From JANXMY01 sp964251675 (lineage in GTDB: Bacteria > Armatimonadota > Armatimonadia > Armatimonadales > Capsulimonadaceae): 64,000 nt of DNA. The position numbers were made by a program, and so were the translations under genes. Each line of letters opens with the position of its first letter. The first letter of the stretch is position 1. Below, piece after piece: positions 17,440-26,107 of this stretch. The notes under the pieces were generated by a model. That model made no database searches and was not told the DNA's origin. It was given only the letters and a program-made list of their open reading frames with translations. Where the stretch lies: assembly GCA_964251675.1 (NCBI GenBank), contig CAXUKS010000021.1:1-64000 (forward strand), given 5' to 3'.

Positions 17440-18342
17440 ATGAATTACACCGTTGCCGCGTTCTATCAGTTCACGCCGCTGCTCGATGCCCCGGCCCTGC
17501 GGCTGGCGCTGAAAGAGGCGCTGACGCCGCTCGGGCTGTGCGGCACGCTCCTGGTTGCCCCGGAAGGCATCAACGGCACGCTGGCCGGGTCCGAAGACGC
17601 GGTGGAGGCGCTGCTGACCCTCCTGCACGCAGAGGTTGGCCTGCCCCGCGCCGCCGTGAAGTTCTCCCACGCCCCCGAAAAGCCGTTTCACCGGCTCAAA
17701 GTGCGTCTGAAGCGCGAAATCCTGACGTTTGGACAGCCACAGGCGGACCCGTCCGTACAGACTGGCACGCCTGTTGCCCCGCAGGATTGGAACGCCCTTC
17801 TTGCCGACCCCGATGTGCTTCTGCTGGACACGCGCAATGCCTACGAGACCCGGCTCGGCAGCTTTGCGGGCGCGACCGACCCCGGCCTGTCCCAGTTTAC
17901 CGAGTTTGTGGACTATGCCCGGCACGCGCTGGACCCGGCGCGGCACACGAAAATCGCCATGTTCTGCACTGGCGGCATCCGCTGCGAAAAAGCATCGTCG
18001 TTTCTGCTTAGTGAAGGCTTCGCTGAAGTCTACCAACTGGAAGGCGGCATTCTCAAATACCTGGAAGACGTGCCCGCCGCCGAAAGCCGCTGGCAGGGCG
18101 AGTGTTATGTCTTCGACCACCGGATGGCTGTCGGCCCCGGCCTGTCTACGGGCCGCTACGCCATGTGCTTCGCCTGCGGTGAGGCGCTGACCGAGGCGGA
18201 CCAAACCCACCCACAGTTTGAGGAAGGGGCCGCTTGCCCCTTTTGCTACGCTCAAACCTCGGACGCCGACAAAGCCCGCTTCCGCATGCGCCACACTCAT
18301 CTGACACCCGCCGCGTCAACATCGGTCCCGTCTCCTCTTTAG
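17440..18342 (+). CDS. trhO: tRNA uridine(34) hydroxylase TrhO (rhodanese-like)
   Basis: A 300-residue TrhO/YceA (UPF0176) protein. The N-terminal domain (YTVAAFYQFTPLLDAPALR ... LVAPEGINGTLAG) precedes a rhodanese domain (LLDTRNAYETRLGSFAGA) with active cysteine in MFCTGGIRCEKAS and a C-terminal Cys pair region (FACGEALT ... CPFC). The family hydroxylates wobble uridines to ho5U in tRNA. The C-terminal cysteines may bind zinc. It begins just after the tRNA-His terminator with no obvious promoter of its own, so it may depend on read-through or a weak start. Confidence 0.93.
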   Translation: MNYTVAAFYQFTPLLDAPALRLALKEALTPLGLCGTLLVAPEGINGTLAGSEDAVEALLTLLHAEVGLPRAAVKFSHAPEKPFHRLKVRLKREILTFGQPQADPSVQTGTPVAPQDWNALLADPDVLLLDTRNAYETRLGSFAGATDPGLSQFTEFVDYARHALDPARHTKIAMFCTGGIRCEKASSFLLSEGFAEVYQLEGGILKYLEDVPAAESRWQGECYVFDHRMAVGPGLSTGRYAMCFACGEALTEADQTHPQFEEGAACPFCYAQTSDADKARFRMRHTHLTPAASTSVPSPL

Positions 18343-18411
18343 ATGCCCCGCCTCGATAATGAGGAGCCGGACAAGCAGCGCAATGACTCTTTGAAGCGGT
18401 AAAAGTAAGTC

Positions 18412-18428
18412 TTAACACAAACTTAACA
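18412..18428 (+). promoter_or_regulatory. Pho box upstream of ppk1
   Basis: TTAACA at 18,412-18,417 and TTAACA at 18,423-18,428 are separated by 5 bp (11-bp period). This is the direct-repeat operator geometry bound by PhoP/PhoB-type regulators in Bacillus and similar in cyanobacteria. It sits 75 bp before the polyphosphate kinase start, so phosphate control of ppk1 is likely. Confidence 0.65.
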
Positions 18429-18503
18429 TGGCGGGACTCTGCCGGGGCAGGAATTGGAGGGCGGCGGGGCGAACCTGTGTTTATTCTTGTGAGGTGACCC
18501 CGT

Positions 18504-20663
18504 ATGCCCGACCTGGTTTCTTTTCCTGCCCTTCAGCACGCTGACATCGCTCCAGATGAAGACGCCGCCGAAATGCTCCTCGAAAACGTGGCGGCTGAGG
18601 CTCTGCCACTGACGGACCCGAGCCTGTACCTGAACCGGGAGCAGGCGTGGCTGGCGTTCAATGACCGCGTTCTGGGCGAAGCCCGCGACGCGAAGCAGCC
18701 GCTTTTGGAGCGGGTCAAGTTTGTTGCCATCACGCACTCCAATTTAGATGAATACTATATGGTGCGCGTCTCCGGCCTGCAGCAGCAGGTGGCATCGGGC
18801 ATGACCGATGTGTCGCCCGACGGCATGACGTCGAGCGAGCAGCTCACGCAGCTTCGCGCCCGTGTCGGGCCGCTGCTGGCCGAAACGGCCGCACTGTTCA
18901 ACGGCGAGCTGCGGTCCGCACTTGACGCCGCCGGGATTTACGTCCGGGAGTACGCCGCGCTCTCCCGGACGCAGCAGAAGGGGCTGAAAGAGTGGTTCGA
19001 GCGCGACGTCTTCCCGATTCTGACGCCGCTGGCGCTGGGGCCGGGGCACCCGTTCCCGCACATTTCCAACCTGAGCCTGAATCTGGCGGTGGTCGTGCGG
19101 GACCCGGAAATGGGCGAGCGGTTCGCCCGCATGAAAATCCCCGGCATCCTGCCCCGCTTTGTGGTCTGCCCGGCTGATGAGCCGGGTACGCCGCCGTGCT
19201 ATGTCTGGCTGGAACAGGCTATCGGGGCCAATTTAGAGCTGCTGTTTCCGGGACTTCAGGTACGCGAAAGCTACCCGTTCCGGGTGACACGCGATGCTGA
19301 CCTCGAAATTCAAGAGGACGACGCCGCCGACCTCCTGCAAACTGTGGAGCAGGGGCTGCGGCGGCGGCAGTTCGGGGATGTCGCCCGGCTGGAAATCACG
19401 CAGGCTATGCCGCCGCGCCTGCGCGAGCTGCTGGTGGAAAACCTGCTGGTGGACCCGGCGGACGTCTATGCCCTGCCCGGCGCACTGGGCCTGTCTGATC
19501 TGATGCAAATCTGGAAGCTGGACCGGCCCGGTCTCAAAGACCCGCCCCTCATTCCGCACATTCCCGCTGCGCTGGCCGATCCGTCCGACAACATTCTGGA
19601 TACCATCGGCGAGCAGGATATTCTGCTGCATCACCCGTTTGATTCGTTCACGCCGATTTTAGACTTTATTAAAACCGGGGCCAGCGATGTGGGCGTGCTG
19701 GCGGTCAAGCAGACTCTGTACCGGGTGGGGTCCAACTCGCCGATTGTCAAATCCCTGGCCGCCGCCCGCGATGATGACACGCAGGTAGCCGTGCTGGTGG
19801 AACTCAAAGCGCGTTTTGACGAAGAGAATAACATTGAATGGGCGCGAGCGCTGGAAGAATCGGGAGTTCATGTCGTCTACGGCCTGGTGGGGCTGAAAAC
19901 GCACTGCAAAATCGCGCTGGTGGTCCGCCGCGAGCCGGGCGGCGTGCTGCGCCGCTACGCGCATCTCGGGACCGGCAACTATAACTCTATCACAGCCCGG
20001 ATTTACACGGACCTGTCGCTGTTCACCGCTGACCCGGACATTGCCGCTGACCTGACCGATTTGTTTAACCTGCTAACCGGCTATTCGCGGCAGCGCACGT
20101 ACCGCAAGCTGCTGGTTGCACCGGTCAATATGCGCGAGCGTCTGCTGGCGATGATTGAGCGGGAGGCGGACTGGGCGCGGCGCGGCAAGCCTGCCCGGCT
20201 GATTCTCAAGACAAACACGCTCAGCGACATTCCGATCATCCGGGCGCTCTATGCCGCCTCGCAGGCGGGGGTCAAAATTGATCTGATTGTGCGCGGGGTC
20301 TGCTGCCTGCGTCCGGGCGTGCCGGGCGTCTCCGAGAACATCCGCGTGATTTCGGTCATCGGGCGATTTTTAGAGCATTCGCGTGTCTATTACTTCCATA
20401 ACGGAGGCCGCTACCAGATTTATCTGGGCAGTGCAGATCTGATGCGCCGCAACCTGGACCGCCGCGTGGAAGTGCTGTTTCCGGTGGAGGACGCCAGCTT
20501 GAAGCGGCACATCCGGGATGACATTCTGGAAGTGTATCTGCGGGACACGGTGCAGGCGCATGAGCTTCAGCCGGACGGTACTTACCGGCGTCTGCGCCCC
20601 GCCGAGGGGGAAGCGCCGTTCAGCGCCCAGCACTGGCTGCTGACGCAGGGTGGGGGAGACTAA
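18504..20663 (+). CDS. ppk1: Polyphosphate kinase 1
   Basis: A 719-residue PPK1, which reversibly polymerises ATP gamma-phosphate into polyphosphate. All four domains are visible: N domain (YLNREQAWLAFNDRVL), head domain with LTPLALGPGHPFPHISNLSLN, and two phospholipase-D-like C domains. The autophosphorylated histidine lies in GLKTHCKIALVVRR; YAHLGTGNYNSITARIYTD and LIVRGVCCLRPGVPG are further family blocks. A 20-residue acidic N-terminal tail precedes the N domain. ATG 18,504 has GAGGTGA at good spacing. A Pho box upstream suggests induction under phosphate shortage. It is followed by a diguanylate cyclase gene 91 bp later. Confidence 0.96.
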   Translation: MPDLVSFPALQHADIAPDEDAAEMLLENVAAEALPLTDPSLYLNREQAWLAFNDRVLGEARDAKQPLLERVKFVAITHSNLDEYYMVRVSGLQQQVASGMTDVSPDGMTSSEQLTQLRARVGPLLAETAALFNGELRSALDAAGIYVREYAALSRTQQKGLKEWFERDVFPILTPLALGPGHPFPHISNLSLNLAVVVRDPEMGERFARMKIPGILPRFVVCPADEPGTPPCYVWLEQAIGANLELLFPGLQVRESYPFRVTRDADLEIQEDDAADLLQTVEQGLRRRQFGDVARLEITQAMPPRLRELLVENLLVDPADVYALPGALGLSDLMQIWKLDRPGLKDPPLIPHIPAALADPSDNILDTIGEQDILLHHPFDSFTPILDFIKTGASDVGVLAVKQTLYRVGSNSPIVKSLAAARDDDTQVAVLVELKARFDEENNIEWARALEESGVHVVYGLVGLKTHCKIALVVRREPGGVLRRYAHLGTGNYNSITARIYTDLSLFTADPDIAADLTDLFNLLTGYSRQRTYRKLLVAPVNMRERLLAMIEREADWARRGKPARLILKTNTLSDIPIIRALYAASQAGVKIDLIVRGVCCLRPGVPGVSENIRVISVIGRFLEHSRVYYFHNGGRYQIYLGSADLMRRNLDRRVEVLFPVEDASLKRHIRDDILEVYLRDTVQAHELQPDGTYRRLRPAEGEAPFSAQHWLLTQGGGD

Positions 20664-20754
20664 CAAAAATATCTTGGTAAACATTCGTCAAACCGTGGAA
20701 TAATCTCGAAAGGATTTCTGCAGGTCACCTGCCCCATTCTGAGATTGCCCGTCT

Positions 20755-22593
20755 ATGACGATGATAAACGCGCTTTTACGCCATAATCGGACATCCCTGC
20801 GGCCCGCTGTTTTGGAGGCCGAAGCAGCAGAAGAGCGTGCGGATCCGCCCTTTTTTGAGAACAGCGAGCCACCCCTGGAGCGTGCCCGTGTCGCGTCGTG
20901 GGGTGGCAGCGTGGTCCGCGTCGGCGGCATCGTCGCCTGCGCGGTCGTGGGTTTGTGGGCGCTGGGCTATCAGCTTGGGGCCGGGCCGGGATATGCTTCC
21001 CTGTTTGCCGTGTTTTGCCTGCTGTCGCTGCTGTCTGTGCTGCTGCCGGCCACCGGCCCGCACGGCCAGCGCGTATGGCTGCTGCCCGCCGTCGGTCTGG
21101 CCGCCACCCTGCTGCTTTCCCCGGTGTTTTCCCTTCTGCCGCTGCTGCTGGCGAATACCGGCTATGCGCTGACACGAGACCTTGCACTGGTGCGCCGTGC
21201 GGTGTATGAGCGCGGTTTCTGGCTGGGCCTGGCGGCACTGGCGGCGGGAGAGCTTCACTCGCTGATACACCCGGATTTTGCCTCTTACACCAACCCGCAT
21301 ACCCCGTGGAACCTGCTGCTGGTGTCGCTGGTGTATGGCTCTGTGTATATCGGAGGGCGTCTGGTCGGGCTGATGAATCATTTTCATGCGGCGCGAACTG
21401 TCCGGCGGCACGTCTGGACCGGCTGGAAGCTGGAAGCCGTCACTCTGGTTGCGACTGGCCCTGCTGCGCTGCTAATGGCTCTGTCTTATCCCTCCTCGGG
21501 GCTGGGGGGGGTGCTGGGGGGGGCCGCGCTGCTGGTGCTGATGCTGGTGGTCGCGCACTTTGGGTTTGAGACGGCGGCCCTGCGGGATCAGGTGCGGGCG
21601 ATGGAGAAAATCAGTGCGGTGTCCGTGGCGCAAACGAGCCTGCCCAAAGTGATTGAGCGGTTTTTGTCCCTGAGCGGCGGGCTGGTCCCCAGCGACCGGG
21701 CCTCGTTCTGGCTCACGGACGACTCGCAGACGCGCCTGGAGCGCATTCACTCCACCGGCAGCACGAACCCGGCTTCGGTGCGGTTTGGCGAAGGTCTGGT
21801 GGGCCGCGTCGCCGAGCGCCGGGACCCGTGGATTGTAAGCGATGGATTGAAAGACCCCCGGCTGACACGCGAAGAGCAGCGCGACGGCCCGCCCTGCTCC
21901 CTGCTCCTGCTGCCGCTGGTGGCCGGGGATGAGACGCTGGGCGTGGCCCGTTTTGAGCGCGACGCGCCCGGCACGTTCACCCCCCGCGAGATGGCCCGCC
22001 TCCGCGCCCTTGCCGCGCAGACTGCCGCGACACTTGCCAACGTTCTTTCGCATCAGAACATCTACAATCAGGCCGTCACTGACGGGATGACCGGCCTGTT
22101 CAACCGCCGCTATGTCCAGTCTGCCCTGGTGGACGAGCGCCGCCGCGCCCAGCGGTACGGCCATCCGCTGTCAGTGGTGATGCTGGATGTGGACAGCTTC
22201 AAGAGCTACAATGACACCTACGGCCATGTGCAGGGCGATGTCCTGCTCAAAAAGATCGCATCTATCCTGCAGGCCAGCGTGCGCGATGTGGACGTCGTGG
22301 GCCGCTACGGCGGCGAAGAGTTCATCATCGTCATGCCCGAAACGCCTTCCCGTGAGGCGTACCAGATTGCCGAGCGCCTGCGCCTCGCCGTCGCCCGCAC
22401 CGTCTTCCCTGGCTTCGCCCACGACCCGGAGCTGGCCGTCTACAAAACCATCTCCCTCGGCGTCGCCACCTTCCCCGACGACACCGACGACACGCACGCG
22501 CTGGTGACGCTGGCCGACGGGGCGCTCTACCGCGCCAAGCACGGCGGCCGCAACCAAACAGTTTTGGCCGGAGAGAGTGAGCTGGAAAATTAA
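20755..22593 (+). CDS. Membrane diguanylate cyclase with GAF domain
   Basis: A 612-residue signalling protein making c-di-GMP. About seven membrane helices span ~50-275. A GAF domain at ~290-425 (ISAVSVAQTSLPKVIERFL ... FGEGLVGRVAERRDPWIVSD) precedes a GGDEF domain at ~435-605 with YGGEEF as active site. An RxxD inhibitory site (RDVD) lies exactly five residues before it, so product inhibition is expected. The substrate loop FNRRYVQSAL and DVDSFKSYND (metal) are intact. Two G8 tracts lie in the codons of a membrane helix near 21,503-21,525. No c-di-GMP phosphodiesterase is encoded in the window; possible effectors include the pilus genes. Confidence 0.93.
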   Translation: MTMINALLRHNRTSLRPAVLEAEAAEERADPPFFENSEPPLERARVASWGGSVVRVGGIVACAVVGLWALGYQLGAGPGYASLFAVFCLLSLLSVLLPATGPHGQRVWLLPAVGLAATLLLSPVFSLLPLLLANTGYALTRDLALVRRAVYERGFWLGLAALAAGELHSLIHPDFASYTNPHTPWNLLLVSLVYGSVYIGGRLVGLMNHFHAARTVRRHVWTGWKLEAVTLVATGPAALLMALSYPSSGLGGVLGGAALLVLMLVVAHFGFETAALRDQVRAMEKISAVSVAQTSLPKVIERFLSLSGGLVPSDRASFWLTDDSQTRLERIHSTGSTNPASVRFGEGLVGRVAERRDPWIVSDGLKDPRLTREEQRDGPPCSLLLLPLVAGDETLGVARFERDAPGTFTPREMARLRALAAQTAATLANVLSHQNIYNQAVTDGMTGLFNRRYVQSALVDERRRAQRYGHPLSVVMLDVDSFKSYNDTYGHVQGDVLLKKIASILQASVRDVDVVGRYGGEEFIIVMPETPSREAYQIAERLRLAVARTVFPGFAHDPELAVYKTISLGVATFPDDTDDTHALVTLADGALYRAKHGGRNQTVLAGESELEN

Positions 22594-22606
22594 TGTGTAG
22601 AATGGC

Positions 22607-22635
22607 TTGACAACAATGACATAGCGTGTTATGAT
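22607..22635 (+). promoter_or_regulatory. Strong promoter of the secreted-protein operon
   Basis: A perfect -35 TTGACA (22,607-22,612), a 17-bp spacer and -10 TATGAT (22,630-22,635) lie 31 bp before the GTG at 22,666 and 63 bp before the ATG at 22,698. Confidence 0.8.
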
Positions 22636-22665
22636 GGTCTTATTGCGCTGAACGCTGGGTGCATC

Positions 22666-23877
22666 GTGCGGTTTGTCTATCTTCTTTGGAGAACGTCATG
22701 CCCTACCTCTCTGCTCCTCGGCCCTGCTTTTCGGCCCTGCTTTTCGGCCCTGCTTCTGTTGGCAGCTTTAGTGCTGGCTGGCCTGCGCCCCGCCTGCGCT
22801 GGCTCCTGGCAGTTCTCCTGCACCGGCAGCGGCAGCTTCACGGCAACCTCTGACTTCTCTAACACGTCAACCCCCTGGTCACCCCCTGCGGCTCAAATGA
22901 ACAGCTTTAGCACCGGCAGTTTCGGCGGCAATATCGCTACGGGTTATGGCGGTGCTGGCTGCAGCGCCACGGCGACCATCACCGCGACTGTGACAGCGAC
23001 CTGGGTTTCTGCCACCGGCCAGACAACGGCGACTGATCCTGCTCCTCCTTCCGTCTGGCTTTGCGAAGGAGGATCGGTGGGCTGGGTTTCAACGGCGTCC
23101 GGCCCCGGCAGCGGCGACGATGGCTTGGGGGAGACGGGGTCGACTACATATGAACAAATGGGAAGCGTCAACAGTGGCTCTGCGCCTGCCTCCGTTCCTC
23201 CGGCGCACTGGACAAAATATGCGGTCAGTGGGGGTGTTGTCCATTTGCCCCCGCGCACGTTGACGGCCACAAGTTCGGTCCCGCAATTCCTCGGCGGAAG
23301 GGCGGATGCCTGGGTGTATAGCTACTCCGTCACCGTCCACGCACAGCCGTATAATTTCCGACAGACAACAGGAACTGATAACCTTGATGGGACAATATCA
23401 TTCACTTATGGTTGGCAATCGACATCCGGCAGCATTGCGGATTTAATAACTTGCTATCTTCATGAGCGAGTGACATATCCAGGATCAAATAATTCTTACG
23501 TTGCTCCTGTTCCTTTCACACAATCGATGGGCTATCCAAACCCAACAGTTGCACCCGGCACAGGGAATGCTGGAATTGCCATGACTTCTACTTCAACTAA
23601 TCAGGACACCCACCACCTTTGGGCTACATCGTCAAACTATAGCGACTTTACTTCTGTTACTGTCTCTGCCACTCAAAGGTATGAGTTTGATGACGTAGGT
23701 GATGGCAGTAATCCGGGTACTGGAGAAGTGAATGTTTTAATTCCAGGCCCAGACTCGACTCCGACTATTACCCGGGCAATTTATCCCGTTGGGTCGCCTC
23801 CTTACTTGCCAGATTGGTGGTACTCGGTGACTAAGAACGGCGTCACTGCTACAAAGAAAGTCGCTTCTCATCCTTAA
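22666..23877 (+). CDS. Secreted Thr/Ser/Gly-rich protein, frame set by a 13-bp repeat
   Basis: A 403-residue exported protein of no recognised family. The mature part is Thr/Ser/Gly/Pro-rich with beta-strand character (TATITATVTATW; YSYSVTVHAQPYNF). The signal peptide hydrophobic core SALLLLAALVLAGLRPACAG is in frame with the weak GTG at 22,666. The best start, however, is ATG 22,698 with GGAG at ideal spacing, and it reads out of frame because of three 13-bp repeats (22,719-22,757). Removing one unit would join that ATG to the same signal core. The coding DNA loses GC in its second half. It is co-transcribed with the next gene, 13 bp on. Confidence 0.7.
   Translation: MRFVYLLWRTSCPTSLLLGPAFRPCFSALLLLAALVLAGLRPACAGSWQFSCTGSGSFTATSDFSNTSTPWSPPAAQMNSFSTGSFGGNIATGYGGAGCSATATITATVTATWVSATGQTTATDPAPPSVWLCEGGSVGWVSTASGPGSGDDGLGETGSTTYEQMGSVNSGSAPASVPPAHWTKYAVSGGVVHLPPRTLTATSSVPQFLGGRADAWVYSYSVTVHAQPYNFRQTTGTDNLDGTISFTYGWQSTSGSIADLITCYLHERVTYPGSNNSYVAPVPFTQSMGYPNPTVAPGTGNAGIAMTSTSTNQDTHHLWATSSNYSDFTSVTVSATQRYEFDDVGDGSNPGTGEVNVLIPGPDSTPTITRAIYPVGSPPYLPDWWYSVTKNGVTATKKVASHP
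22719..22757 (+). repeat. 13-bp tandem repeat (x3) in signal-peptide codons
   Basis: CGGCCCTGCTTTT at 22,719-22,731 and 22,732-22,744, then CGGCCCTGCTTCT at 22,745-22,757. Thirteen is not a multiple of three, so gain or loss of a unit shifts the reading frame of anything started at ATG 22,698 or GTG 22,666. Confidence 0.9.
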
Positions 23878-23890
23878 AAGGAGTATATCT

Positions 23891-24865
23891 ATGCAATTGA
23901 AATTTGTCAAAAAATCCCCTATGCTTCTGTCTAGCCTTGCCTCTCTTGCGGCGAAAACCATTTGCTGCTTGGCACTGGGGGCGATGAGTATCCAAACAGG
24001 GAATGCTACGCCATCAGTGCCACCAATTCAAGCTGTAGTTACGGTTGAGGGCAACACCAATTTATCAGTGGGGCAGCCACTTTCTTTGCTTTACACAATA
24101 ACCAATGTGAGCAGTGACCAGAACATTGGTATTGGACTGGGTACCGACAAAGCCCAATGGTGCCAACTGAGTTTGACAGATGCCAATGGTCAAACTGATC
24201 AAACTATCCCAAATGATGGTTCCCTGGAGCCGCGTGGTTTGCACTTCACCGGGACTTACCTTCTGCAGCCAGACGCTTCTGAGCAAGATCATCTTGTTGT
24301 TACTCGTTATCTGCAAATCACTCACCCCGGCAAGTACACGCTCACGGTACAGGTCCGTCTGCCATACACTTTAGAGGAACCTTCTTCGTCTGTCAGTCTG
24401 GCAGACCGAGTCAAATCAAGCAATACCTTTTTAACAAAGCGTTTTGTCTTTCCTCTGACCGTCGTTGCGGCCAACACGACTGACTTGGTAGCAAAAGCAG
24501 CCGCTCTGAGCCGCATGGCGAGGGCTGAGAAAAATGGCAGCAAACTAAAATTTTTGTTGGATCAGCTATTTTCCATGCCCCCCAAGCAAGCGGCTCCTGC
24601 GTGGAAAGAACTGGCTCTTGGGGCAAGTCCAGGGGACACAGACTTGATCGTCCGCAAACTGGCCGATCTGCGCTCCTCTGAGGCGGCAGACATCCTATTC
24701 CAGATGATTGGCAACCCGGCTGCCAGCAGTAATTTCGTCAGTGACAAATTGGCTGAGGTCTACAACAGTGGAACTCCCGCGTTACGGGCGCACATCCAAA
24801 CGCTCGCTGGAAAGCATGGAATACAACTACCTGAGCAGATTTCTCTACCGCAGGTAGTTGACTGA
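23891..24865 (+). CDS. Secreted protein, paralogue A
   Basis: A 324-residue exported protein, unrecognised. A long signal peptide (~40 residues, with AAKTICCLALGAMSIQ) is followed by an Ig-like beta domain (~45-200; SVGQPLSLLYTITNVSS, GKYTLTVQVRLPY) and a helical C-terminal part (~205-315) resembling a short HEAT-like repeat region. It is paralogous to the protein at 25,141: both share the LSLxYxIxN pattern, AADxLxQM and a closing LAExYNxGTPALRxHI block. AAGGAG precedes the ATG at 23,891. The GC content is clearly below that of the chromosome around it, suggesting transfer or different selection. A terminator follows. Confidence 0.75.
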   Translation: MQLKFVKKSPMLLSSLASLAAKTICCLALGAMSIQTGNATPSVPPIQAVVTVEGNTNLSVGQPLSLLYTITNVSSDQNIGIGLGTDKAQWCQLSLTDANGQTDQTIPNDGSLEPRGLHFTGTYLLQPDASEQDHLVVTRYLQITHPGKYTLTVQVRLPYTLEEPSSSVSLADRVKSSNTFLTKRFVFPLTVVAANTTDLVAKAAALSRMARAEKNGSKLKFLLDQLFSMPPKQAAPAWKELALGASPGDTDLIVRKLADLRSSEAADILFQMIGNPAASSNFVSDKLAEVYNSGTPALRAHIQTLAGKHGIQLPEQISLPQVVD

Positions 24866-24879
24866 TGAATCCAAAAATT

Positions 24880-24925
24880 AAAAGCGCCTGGCCTTTTTTG
24901 CAAGAAGCCGGGCGCTTTTGATTTT
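24880..24925 (+). terminator. Terminator after the secreted-protein operon
   Basis: AAAAGCGCCTGGC at 24,880-24,892 pairs with GCCGGGCGCTTTT at 24,907-24,919, followed by GATTTT. The hairpin closes the transcript of the two secreted-protein genes. Confidence 0.85.
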
Positions 24926-25140
24926 AGAGTGAGCTATTCTGATGCCGAAACCGCCCGGTAGCTGCCAGCGCGTTCCTTATTCTGGCCGTGGCGGTTTAAA
25001 TGCGGCGGGGACGGGGCATCAGCAAAACAGTCCCTTTTCCCGCAGCAGCACAGAAAGAACAATAAGCAAATCAGGTGCCACTGCAACAAAGCCGCTTTGA
25101 TGATTAACCAGATCATCATTCACCCGTAGGAGAAAACACT

Positions 25141-26106
25141 GTGTTGAAAATCAGCCCTATCAAAATAGCAAAAGTGTCGGTGTGTGTCCCACTCTCAGCA
25201 TGGTCGCTTTGTGGGCAGTTGGTTTTAGCAGATGACGCGGCTGTCCCGGTTGTCACACTGACTGCCCCCCTCTCTAACCAGATCAGTCTCGGTGAGCCGG
25301 TCGTCATTCATTACAAAATTGATAACCCAAGCTCTACTGAGCAGGTGACGTTCCATGCCGGTGTACAAAACGATCAGTGGTACACGCTGACCCTGCGCGG
25401 TCAGGAAAGAATCATCGCCCGTTCTCCCAAACCTGTCCCTGAAAAGACGGAGGGACTTTCTGTGCCGCCGGAACGGAGCATCCTACCCGGCAGCTATATG
25501 ACAGGTGATATTGTGGTGGGACCAGACTTGAGAACACCTGCGCCGGGCCGCTACGTGCTGACAGTTCATCTTGATCTGCCTTTTTATGCCGAGTTGCCCG
25601 GCGGCGCGATGCGATTCTACACGAAAGGGGCCGCGCCAGACCCTCCCACTGGCATTCTCCGGCAGGATTTCGACTTTCCGCTGATCGTTACGCCTAGTAA
25701 CCCAGCGAAACTGAAGATAATGGCTGAGGATTTGGGAAAGTTGCTTTTAAGCACCAAAAATTTGGCTTCTTGCCAATTCCTCACCAAGCAGCTATTCGCA
25801 CTGCCCGAGGCGCAAGCTCTTCCCTCGTGGAAAGCGCTCATTTCCGACCCAAACACCTCCCAAACAGTTCTGTATGCAAGTGTCACCCAACTTGGCTTTC
25901 TAAAGACAGCCGCCGCCGCTGATCTTTTGGTGCAGATGCAGCATCGCCCAGCGACAGAATGGGGGGCTGCTCCTCGCGTGGATGGAGTTCTCGCGGAGAT
26001 GTATAACACCGGTACTCCGGCGCTCCGTCAGCATATCAGGGGGCTGGCTGCCGCGCAAGGAGCCGAGCTAGGCCCAAAGATGAATGGTCTCAGCAACCCG
26101 AACTGA
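25141..26106 (+). CDS. Secreted protein, paralogue B
   Basis: A 321-residue exported protein, paralogue of the product of 23,891-24,865. Signal peptide to about residue 30, then an Ig-like domain (QISLGEPVVIHYKIDNPSS; GRYVLTVHLDLPFYAEL) and a helical C-terminal part ending in LAEMYNTGTPALRQHIRGLAA. Function unknown; no catalytic motif is seen. GTG 25,141 follows TAGGAG at good spacing. The 275-bp gap before it contains the terminator of the upstream operon and no further gene, so it has its own promoter, not clearly visible. It converges on the cobA-hemD gene with only one base between the stop codons. Confidence 0.75.
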   Translation: MLKISPIKIAKVSVCVPLSAWSLCGQLVLADDAAVPVVTLTAPLSNQISLGEPVVIHYKIDNPSSTEQVTFHAGVQNDQWYTLTLRGQERIIARSPKPVPEKTEGLSVPPERSILPGSYMTGDIVVGPDLRTPAPGRYVLTVHLDLPFYAELPGGAMRFYTKGAAPDPPTGILRQDFDFPLIVTPSNPAKLKIMAEDLGKLLLSTKNLASCQFLTKQLFALPEAQALPSWKALISDPNTSQTVLYASVTQLGFLKTAAAADLLVQMQHRPATEWGAAPRVDGVLAEMYNTGTPALRQHIRGLAAAQGAELGPKMNGLSNPN

Positions 26107-26107
26107 G

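Noticed and set aside
22698..22850. Short frame from ATG 22,698 as a separate gene
   Set aside because: It is the out-of-frame reading created by the 13-bp repeat; better explained as an alternative start of the secreted protein.
24934..25119. 61-residue minus-strand frame in the 24,866-25,140 gap
   Set aside because: No ribosome site, no motif, beside a terminator and promoter region.
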